64,000 bases of DNA from Pelagimonas sp050633425 (GTDB lineage: Bacteria; Pseudomonadota; Alphaproteobacteria; Rhodobacterales; Rhodobacteraceae). Location: contig NZ_JBOEGM010000034.1 of the NCBI RefSeq assembly GCF_050633425.1, positions 108,190 through 172,189 on the forward strand, in the 5' to 3' direction. Below the pieces are notes generated by a model. It did not search any database and was not told the origin of the DNA. It was given only the letters and a program-made list of their open reading frames with translations. The position numbers were made by a program, and so were the translations under genes. Each line of letters begins with the position of its first letter. Positions within the stretch are counted from its first letter, which is position 1. Shown one piece after another: positions 58,379 through 64,000 of this stretch.

Positions 58379-59599
58379 TCAGATGGCGATTTCGTACTGT
58401 GTGTTGTCGTTCGGATTGGCAGATAGATCGCACACAGCCTGCGTGTCGATCGGCTGGCGCTGCGGCAGCGTTTCGACAACCTTCATTCCCTGATTTTCGA
58501 TTTCCATGATGTGAACATCCAAAACCGCGTGGTGCGTTTTGGGATCAACCGTGACTTTGCCCGCCGGGCCTTCAATCGACAGGCCTGTTTCCAGAGCCGC
58601 AATCAAGGCATCGCGATCCATCGAGCCTGCCTGACGTAGGGCTTCGGCCCAAGTCAGCACACCTTGATAGTTCGACACGGCGATCTCATGGATCAGGTTG
58701 CTGTCACCATAGGCGGCTGCCCACCGTTCCTTGAACGCGTTGTTCGCCGGGGTGTCGAGTTCCTGACTGTAGTTGTAGGCGACCATGATCCCGTTGCCTT
58801 CTTCGGGCGTCAGAACCTTGTGTTCGTTGCCAACACCCAAAGTGGTCGACGCCAGCGGAATACGGTCTTTCATACCAGCGGCGGCCCATTGACGGAAGAA
58901 CGACAAATGTGCGCCGCCGACGAGCGGTGCAATCACCAGATCGGGGCCGACTGATTGAATTTTCGCGATGGTGGACCCAAAGTCGCTCACATCCAGCGGG
59001 AAGAAGTCGACGCCCACTGTCTCACCGCCGTTGTCGGCCACGAATTTTTGAATCCAGCGTGCGGTGATTTGGCCATAGTTGTAATCGGCGGCGAGAATGT
59101 AGACTTTCTTTCCCGACTTGCCCATGGCGTAAGGGACAAGCGCCTCGACCTGCTGGGCAGGTGTTACGCCGTTGATAAAGATGTTCCGATCACAAACGCC
59201 GCCTTCGTAAAGCACGTTGTAGAAATACGGTGTCTTGGTCTTGCGCATTGTCTGCCGGATTGCCTCACGCGATGCAGACAGAATGCCACCATGCACCACA
59301 TCAACTTTGTCCTGACGCGTCAGTTGCTGGCCGTATTGTGAATAAAGCGCCATGTCGGATTGGGTGTCATATGCGACAACCTCGACCTGCTTACCAAGAA
59401 GGCCTCCGGCTGCGTTGATCTCGTCCACAGCGAGGCGCATGGCCATGTCCATCGGCCGACCATAGGCATCAAATATCCCCGAGCTATCAAGGATAGAGCC
59501 CAGTTTGATCGTGTCTGCGGCCATTGCCACGCGGGGCAGAACGGAGGCCCCTGCAAGAGCAGCCGTGCTGGCCAGGAAGTTGCGGCGGTTCAGTGTCAT
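58379..59599 (-). CDS. Tat-exported amide/urea-type substrate-binding protein (AmiC/UrtA-like)
   Basis: Periplasmic binding protein of 406 aa for the amide importer. It has a twin-arginine signal (TLNRRNFLASTAALAGASV, cut near AMA), then a Peripla_BP_5/6 fold: KLGSILDSSGIFDAYGRPM, the VVAYDTQSDMALYSQYGQQL strand, and YFYNVLYEGGVCDRNIFING, which resembles UrtA/AmiC/FmdD proteins that bind urea and short amides. ATG 59599 has AAGGAAACC about 5 bases upstream; an earlier start at 59617 adds six residues. First gene of the importer operon. Confidence 0.92.
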   Translation of the reverse strand: MTLNRRNFLASTAALAGASVLPRVAMAADTIKLGSILDSSGIFDAYGRPMDMAMRLAVDEINAAGGLLGKQVEVVAYDTQSDMALYSQYGQQLTRQDKVDVVHGGILSASREAIRQTMRKTKTPYFYNVLYEGGVCDRNIFINGVTPAQQVEALVPYAMGKSGKKVYILAADYNYGQITARWIQKFVADNGGETVGVDFFPLDVSDFGSTIAKIQSVGPDLVIAPLVGGAHLSFFRQWAAAGMKDRIPLASTTLGVGNEHKVLTPEEGNGIMVAYNYSQELDTPANNAFKERWAAAYGDSNLIHEIAVSNYQGVLTWAEALRQAGSMDRDALIAALETGLSIEGPAGKVTVDPKTHHAVLDVHIMEIENQGMKVVETLPQRQPIDTQAVCDLSANPNDNTQYEIAI

Positions 59600-59650
59600 A
59601 TCGGTTTCCTTCCTCATGTCGTTTGTGTTGGATGCGGGACGGCGTTTGCG

Positions 59651-61285
59651 TCACGTGTCGGTTTTGGGTTTGTCTTTGATCCGGTTGGCATAATCAGCAG
59701 TTCGGCCCGCCAGATTGGCATCGAAATCAAGCCCGATGTCTTCGCCCATCTGTTTCATCGCGGGCAAGCGCACGGCCATTCCAAGAATTTGATCCATGGC
59801 CGCCCCGAACGCGCCATCAACGCCTGCGCCCGGACCACCGGTGCCGCCAGAACCAGTACCAGCGCCAGTACCAGCACCGGAGATTTGGTTGATCCTGATG
59901 GAATCGATCTTCTCAACCGGCTTCATCATCTGCGTCATGATGTCAGGCAGCCGGTCGAGTTTCCGTTCTTCCAGACGCATCCGGATTACAGCATCCCCAA
60001 GCGTGTTTTCGGCCTTGTTCAGGGCGATACGGCCAGCGGCTTCGGCCTCCATACGCGCGCGCTCAGCGTCGCTGGCCTCGGTTTTCGCAGCGGCATCTGC
60101 CTTGGCTTTCTCAAGCAGTGTTTCGACATCGCTCTTGACCTTGGCACTTTCGAGCTCAAGTTCTTTTTCCTGTCTCAGGTGGGCGATTTCACCTTCGCGT
60201 TCTGCGATGGCCCGCTCCTTCTGCGCCTGAACATGTTCCGCTGCCAGAATGACCTTGGCCCGAGCCTCTTCTTCTTCCGCGCGCGCTTGGGCTTCCGTTG
60301 CACGTTTCCGGGCAATCAGAATATCGTTGTCGATCTTTTCCTCTTCGAGGGTGCGAATGGCCGTCATCTCGGTCTTGCGCAGCGCCTCGTCGCTTTCAAC
60401 TTGCGTCGCCTTTAGCCGTTTTTCATTCTCGATCCGGGTGGTTTCACTGGCGAGCTTGGCGGCGTCGCGCACACTATCCTCGCGCGATTTGGCTTCCGCT
60501 TCGAGCTTGGCCAGGTGTTCTTGCTGCGCGATCTCCGCTTCGCGTTCTTCACGGCGCAATGCGAGTTGCCGTTGATGTTGCGTGAGGTGGCATTCGCGAA
60601 CAGCGACGTCCGCCTCTGTTTCGATGCGAATACGCGCCTTGCGCTGCTCTGCAACCAGCTCGGCCAACTGACGCATTCCTTGGGCGTTGAAGGCGTTGTT
60701 TTCATTCCACTGGCTCAGGTCGCTTTGATCAACTGCAATCAATGAAGCCGACACCAAGGTTAACCCCAGTTTCATCGCCTGCGCTTGGATCGCCTCGGCC
60801 ACGTCCGAGGAAAAACCGGAACGATCCAGATGGATGTCTTCCAGCGTCCGAGCGGCGGCCGCGCGTTGAATTGCATCGACAAGAGACCCCGCAAAAACGT
60901 CCTTTACCGTTTCGCCGCCCCTGGCAATCCGCGGGCCCAATGCCTGCGCTGCGGTCGAAATGCCGTCCTCGGTTGGATCTACGCGCAGTTCAAACTCAAA
61001 CTGGACATCGGCCCGCATCTTGTCTCGTGTCAAAACTGCGTCGCGACCTTCACGGCTGATGCTGAAAGTCAGCGCCCCCATGGATACTTTCTGGACCTGA
61101 TGCAGAATGGGCAGAGACAGGCAGCCACCGTCGGTGACAACACGGCGCCCCCGAAAGCCGGTTCTCACCAGCGCGGTATCCAAAGTCGCCTTTGCGTAAT
61201 ATTTTTGCAGAAACCAAATCGCGATCAGCGCGACAACAACCAGCAGAACCAGCAGGATAACCCAAGCCAAGGCAATTCTCCCCAT
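59651..61285 (-). CDS. flotillin-like SPFH-domain membrane protein
   Basis: A 544-aa protein with one N-terminal membrane helix (IALAWVILLVLLVVVALIAI), a following SPFH domain (ALVRTGFRGRRVVTDGG, KMRADVQFEFELRVDPTEDG), a very long Ala/Glu-rich coiled coil (about residues 215-460), a Gly-rich linker (GAGTGAGTGSGG) and a short C-terminal domain. This is the plan of flotillin/YuaG proteins that scaffold membrane microdomains. ATG 61285 precedes the helix; the frame upstream is not conserved. It lies 51 bases ahead of the amide binding-protein gene and is probably co-transcribed. Confidence 0.88.
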   Translation of the reverse strand: MGRIALAWVILLVLLVVVALIAIWFLQKYYAKATLDTALVRTGFRGRRVVTDGGCLSLPILHQVQKVSMGALTFSISREGRDAVLTRDKMRADVQFEFELRVDPTEDGISTAAQALGPRIARGGETVKDVFAGSLVDAIQRAAAARTLEDIHLDRSGFSSDVAEAIQAQAMKLGLTLVSASLIAVDQSDLSQWNENNAFNAQGMRQLAELVAEQRKARIRIETEADVAVRECHLTQHQRQLALRREEREAEIAQQEHLAKLEAEAKSREDSVRDAAKLASETTRIENEKRLKATQVESDEALRKTEMTAIRTLEEEKIDNDILIARKRATEAQARAEEEEARAKVILAAEHVQAQKERAIAEREGEIAHLRQEKELELESAKVKSDVETLLEKAKADAAAKTEASDAERARMEAEAAGRIALNKAENTLGDAVIRMRLEERKLDRLPDIMTQMMKPVEKIDSIRINQISGAGTGAGTGSGGTGGPGAGVDGAFGAAMDQILGMAVRLPAMKQMGEDIGLDFDANLAGRTADYANRIKDKPKTDT

Positions 61286-61353
61286 GTGATCAATCGTCGG
61301 ACGTGCGGTCCGCGACCCATTCGTTCGGTAAACCGTGGGGGAATTTAATTTCC

Positions 61354-61384
61354 AATTCAAGTAAATAATTTGAATGGGAAAGTA
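61354..61384. promoter_or_regulatory. palindromic AT-rich site upstream of the flotillin gene
   Basis: AATTCAA (61354-61360) and TTGAATGGG (61370-61378) form an inverted repeat with a 9-base spacer, extending to CCAATTCAA/TTGAATGGG with one mismatch. The right arm continues as GGGAAAGTA, and AATTTGAATGGGAAAGTA (61367-61384) closely matches the site at 62571-62587 read on the other strand. Candidate operator for the MarR regulator. Confidence 0.5.
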
Positions 61385-61404
61385 TTTTTGGCTAACTTAT
61401 TGTT

Positions 61405-62463
61405 TTACAGCTCTTTTATGACCTCAAATTGGAGGCCGCTGGCGCGGGCTAGGTAGATTGGTGCCCGCTCACTCTTGTTGGACGGTGAGAGTTTTCTCCC
61501 GCTTTTGTGAATCACTGGCAGAGCATCGGAAAAGCTGTGCTCGCGCCAAACTGTTGCGTGCCCTTGCATCAGTCCGGCCAGGAAATGAACCCCCTCATAG
61601 GTTGACTGACCCAATGCGTTTAACGCCGGGGCCTGATCGCCATGGACGCGGTAGTATTTTTCTTTGAAGGCCGCGTTTGCATCCGTCGGCAGGGCCCCGA
61701 AGTATGACGATGCCGCGAACATTCGCTGGCTGTTTTTCGCACCGCAGCCAAGCAGACCGTTCTCTTCGATGGCACAGGATAATCGCACCATGCGGTCATG
61801 CAACTTTGCCTTGCCGAATGCCCGGTTGAAGGCGACGGCATCCTGACCAACCAGTGAGATCAGCACGGCCTCGGCGCTTGTTTTGGCAATCTCTTCGACA
61901 AACCGGCTCATGCTTTTTAGGCCGAAGGGAAGGTATTTTTCATATGCCAGTCCAACTGACATTTCCTGAAGTTTGGCTTTGGCATAACCATGTGACGTTC
62001 TGGGCCACACATAGTCGTTGCCAATCAGAGCCCAGCTTCGAGGCCGGTATTCATTCTGAATATGCGCCATCGACGGGCCGAGTTGCTCTTGTGGGGTTTC
62101 ACCTATGGCAAACAATCCGTCGGTTCGTTCCCCCCCCTCGTAGAGCGGCGTATAGATGTAGGGGATCCGTTGTCGGACAACCTTGCTAAGACGTTGACGG
62201 ATCGCGCTGATATGCATGCCGACAATGGCATCAATTGAGTTCGTTTCGATCAGGTCGTTGACAGTCTCTTCAATCGAAATGCTCGCCTCCATGGCGGCGT
62301 CTATCATGATGAGTTGCACTTTGCGGCCATCAATGCCGTTTGTCCGGTTCAGCTCCTCGACAGCGACTTGAGCACTTGAGATACAGGACGGGGCCCAGAG
62401 GCCCGCAGCACCACACAAGGGAATAAGGAGGGCGATCCGATATGTTCCCTTGCTGCGCAACAC
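61405..62463 (-). CDS. AmiC-like cytoplasmic amide-sensor/binding protein
   Basis: A Peripla_BP_6-fold protein of about 352 aa without any signal peptide, so it stays in the cytoplasm. YRIALLIPLCGAAGLWAPSC, the VQLIMIDAAMEA strand, YIYTPLYEGGERTDGLFAIG and ALIGNDYVWPRTSHGYAK match AmiC of Pseudomonas, which senses amides and controls the amidase operon. Here there is no AmiR-type antiterminator; the divergent neighbour is a MarR regulator. The start is unsure: GTG 62463 is preferred because earlier in-frame codons run through the AT-rich promoter; ATG 62640 would overlap marR. Confidence 0.82.
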   Translation of the reverse strand: MLRSKGTYRIALLIPLCGAAGLWAPSCISSAQVAVEELNRTNGIDGRKVQLIMIDAAMEASISIEETVNDLIETNSIDAIVGMHISAIRQRLSKVVRQRIPYIYTPLYEGGERTDGLFAIGETPQEQLGPSMAHIQNEYRPRSWALIGNDYVWPRTSHGYAKAKLQEMSVGLAYEKYLPFGLKSMSRFVEEIAKTSAEAVLISLVGQDAVAFNRAFGKAKLHDRMVRLSCAIEENGLLGCGAKNSQRMFAASSYFGALPTDANAAFKEKYYRVHGDQAPALNALGQSTYEGVHFLAGLMQGHATVWREHSFSDALPVIHKSGRKLSPSNKSERAPIYLARASGLQFEVIKEL

Positions 62464-62560
62464 TGGATCATCGCGCAGTTCCTCAATTTCTGTTGGAACA
62501 CTTGGTAGCGTGGTCAAAGTAGCTCTGCCCTTCCAAGGCGGATCGGGAACCGCTACATAC

Positions 62561-62592
62561 CAATTGATTTTACTTTCCAAGTCAATTAAATT
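62561..62592 (+). promoter_or_regulatory. promoter and candidate MarR operator between the AmiC-like and marR genes
   Basis: TTGATT (62564-62569) and TAAATT (62587-62592) are spaced by 17 bases and face marR, whose ATG is 25 bases further on. The same DNA contains TACTTTCCAAGTCAATT, matching the site at 61367-61384 (reverse strand) in 14 of 17 positions with one gap, and the inverted pair AATTGA...TCAATT. TTGACT on the minus strand could serve the AmiC-like gene. The overlap of operator and both promoters suits repression by MarR. Confidence 0.55.
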
Positions 62593-62617
62593 CTGATTGT
62601 CATAAACTGGTGCCCCG

Positions 62618-63043
62618 ATGAACACGAGCTCCCCCCCCATCCAGAACTATCTGTCGTATGCTCTTGCTGCGGCACATCGAAAGATGTCGACATCACTCAA
62701 CGCCCGTCTGAAACAACACGGCATTCAGATCGAGGCCTGGCGCATTCTTGAAACGCTGGAGGCAGGCGAGCGGCTGACGATGGGGCAACTTGCCGATGTC
62801 GTGCTGATGAATCCTCCGACGCTGACCAAACTGGTTGATCGGATGGTGTCTGATGGTTTGGTTCACCGGCAGATTGCGCAGGTTGACCACCGTCAGATCA
62901 ATGTTCTTCCCACCGCTCTTGGCAAGAAAAGGATGCTGCAAATCCGACAAGAAGTGCGAGAACAAGATGCGGAGTTTCAATCTTTGATTGGAAAGGACGA
63001 GGCCGACAAACTCATCGAAATGCTCCGCGAAATGGTGCAATAG
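62618..63043 (+). CDS. MarR-family transcriptional regulator
   Basis: A 141-aa dimeric winged-helix regulator. The MarR core is clear: LNARLKQHGIQIEAWRILET, the recognition region MGQLADVVLMNPPTLTKLVD and the wing LVHRQIAQVDHRQINVLPTA. Divergent from the AmiC-like gene; the pair is likely the control unit of the amide operon, with the regulator responding to an aromatic acid, an acyl-CoA or an AmiC signal. Which one cannot be told from sequence. Confidence 0.9.
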   Translation: MNTSSPPIQNYLSYALAAAHRKMSTSLNARLKQHGIQIEAWRILETLEAGERLTMGQLADVVLMNPPTLTKLVDRMVSDGLVHRQIAQVDHRQINVLPTALGKKRMLQIRQEVREQDAEFQSLIGKDEADKLIEMLREMVQ

Positions 63044-63372
63044 GTCTCATTCGGTTTGACCAAGTTCCACACACTCGGACGTTAACGCTTGTCGCCCCAA
63101 ATGGATCACTATTTGAGAAAGTGTTGGCCGCTTATCGGAACGAGGCAATCAACACTCCGATCACGTTTGCCGACAAAGTCAGGGCAGGGAGCAGGTCAAC
63201 TTCACTGGCCCCAGTCTACGGCTAAGAAGAGCTACGAACCCGATGCGATCTCTCGCCCACGTGTCGCGCAAGACGGAAACGCCCACACCACCGAGATTCG
63301 ACACCGATGACAATAGATTTCCCGACTGGACTTGTCGGATGAGCGGTTTGCCTCCAATCTGATCATCGGACG
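63044..63372. other. 329-base gap without a recognisable gene
   Basis: Open frames here are short and lack conserved patterns. No terminator with a T-run, tRNA or inverted repeat was seen. The words ACTTGTCGGATG (about 63328) and ACTTGTCGGATG (about 63930) occur on either side of the next gene, so the gene may sit between remnants of the same sequence. Confidence 0.35.
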
Positions 63373-63810
63373 TCAATCAATTACACGTAATTCAATTTGC
63401 GCTCCGTCGGGCAAATCTTTGATCGCCAATGCCAGATCGCCTGAATGCCCGATCAACTCCTCTAGTGGTGCGGTACGTATGTTGGACGTATCATACCGGC
63501 CACCCAGCACACCCGGAATAACCAGATAGTAAGCCCTGTGCGCTTTCAAACGGCCTAAATGCTTGCGAGCAAGTTCAACTACATTGGACATTTTCCAATC
63601 CTCCTGAAAGTCTTCACTGTTAACTCGTTGGAGGTAGGCTTGCCGGTTCTCCGCCACCACTTCGCATGTCAGTTCTTCCGGACAAATCCGCCAATAGTTT
63701 TGCTTTTCATCCAAAACCAGGAAATTTCCAAACTCATTGCGTCCTAAAATTTCGATAGCTTTTAAGCCGGTCCACCCCCAGTGTTCGTTTATTTTTCTAA
63801 GAATACTCAT
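63373..63810 (-). CDS. Tdi1/DUF1851-type T6SS immunity-like protein
   Basis: A soluble 145-aa protein. The N-terminal GAD-like part (MSILRKINEHWGWTGLKAIE, EFGNFLVLDEKQNYWRICPE) and C-terminal part (YYLVIPGVLGGRYDTSNIRT, LIGHSGDLALAIKDLPDGAQ) are those of DUF1851/Tdi1 proteins, immunity proteins against T6SS toxins such as Tde1. No T6SS gene or toxin gene is visible in the window. ATG 63810 is chosen as it starts the conserved domain. It could be an orphan immunity gene against foreign toxins, or part of a cluster beyond the right edge. Confidence 0.78.
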   Translation of the reverse strand: MSILRKINEHWGWTGLKAIEILGRNEFGNFLVLDEKQNYWRICPEELTCEVVAENRQAYLQRVNSEDFQEDWKMSNVVELARKHLGRLKAHRAYYLVIPGVLGGRYDTSNIRTAPLEELIGHSGDLALAIKDLPDGAQIELRVID

Positions 63811-64000
63811 CACCCAAATCATCCCACTTTTGATGAGTTGAATATCGCGGAGGTCGCAACGCTCCTCAAGACCATTCGTCCCGCGTTGCCGACCTTCGAC
63901 ACGAGAAATCACTGATTTGACCCACCAAACTTGTCGGATGTCGGCAGTGAGCCCACATTGACGAATGTTGCGACCTGTATGAATGGCTGGAACAGGATCT

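Noticed and set aside
62464..62640. N-terminal extension of the AmiC-like protein back to ATG 62640
   Set aside because: It would overlap the marR coding start, cross an AT-rich promoter and add residues unlike AmiC; the family homology begins near 62450.
1..64000. CRISPR arrays, rRNA and tRNA genes, prophage
   Set aside because: No regularly spaced direct repeats, no rRNA-like stretches, no cloverleaf ending in CCA that I could fold by eye, and no phage structural gene cluster were found.

Overview
This 64 kb window looks like chromosomal DNA of a marine Rhodobacteraceae (Roseobacter-group) alphaproteobacterium. The evidence is a moderately GC-rich sequence, a class I lysyl-tRNA synthetase, alphaproteobacterial housekeeping neighbourhoods (nifU-tsaB-rimI, TIGR02186-TauE), and many high-affinity ABC uptake systems for organic solutes. 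I saw no rRNA, no convincing tRNA, no CRISPR array and no prophage.

Layout. 0-7 kb: chemotaxis receptor (cut by the left edge), nadD, two peptidoglycan enzymes (dacB and an L,D-transpeptidase), a TerB-like protein and lysK. 7-12.8 kb: a large beta-helix protein, a flavin-fold protein, an outer-membrane protein, and an orphan ParA paired with a protein of unknown function. 12.8-21 kb: fsa, priA, an S49 peptidase, a Ca2+/cation antiporter, a short-chain dehydrogenase and uvrC; the space before uvrC is AT-rich and full of 11-bp-phased repeats. 21-31.8 kb (mostly minus strand): thioesterase, TIGR02186, TauE; a BMP-type nucleoside-like ABC importer; the nifU/GFA/tsaB/rimI overlap operon; a DfsB-like protein and a universal stress protein. 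31.9-36.3 kb: an aminotransferase and a stand-alone formate dehydrogenase alpha subunit.

36.3-49.7 kb is the first solute-degradation locus. An OmpR-type regulator and a hybrid PAS kinase diverge from an operon encoding an acyl-CoA ligase and a complete branched-chain/aromatic-type (HAAT) ABC importer, with two extra small genes inserted. A PaaK-like ligase follows. Direct repeats with exact 11-bp spacing lie in front of this operon and are good candidates for the regulator's site.

51.6-63 kb (minus strand) is the second and most unusual locus, an apparent amide uptake-and-hydrolysis system: Tat-exported periplasmic binding protein, LivH, LivM, LivG, a single polypeptide that fuses the LivF ATPase to an amidase-signature enzyme, and an acyl-CoA ligase. 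Upstream lie a flotillin-like protein, a cytoplasmic AmiC-like amide-sensor protein and a divergent MarR regulator. Two intergenic sites in this sensor/flotillin region share a motif. The inferred flow is amide import, hydrolysis at the inner face of the transporter, then CoA activation of the released acid.

Other points: a 250-bp element with 16-bp perfect terminal inverted repeats (possible MITE), three copies of a hairpin-plus-tail repeat whose stems covary, a cysteine-free caspase-like protein with peptidoglycan-binding domains, and an orphan T6SS-type immunity protein at the right edge.
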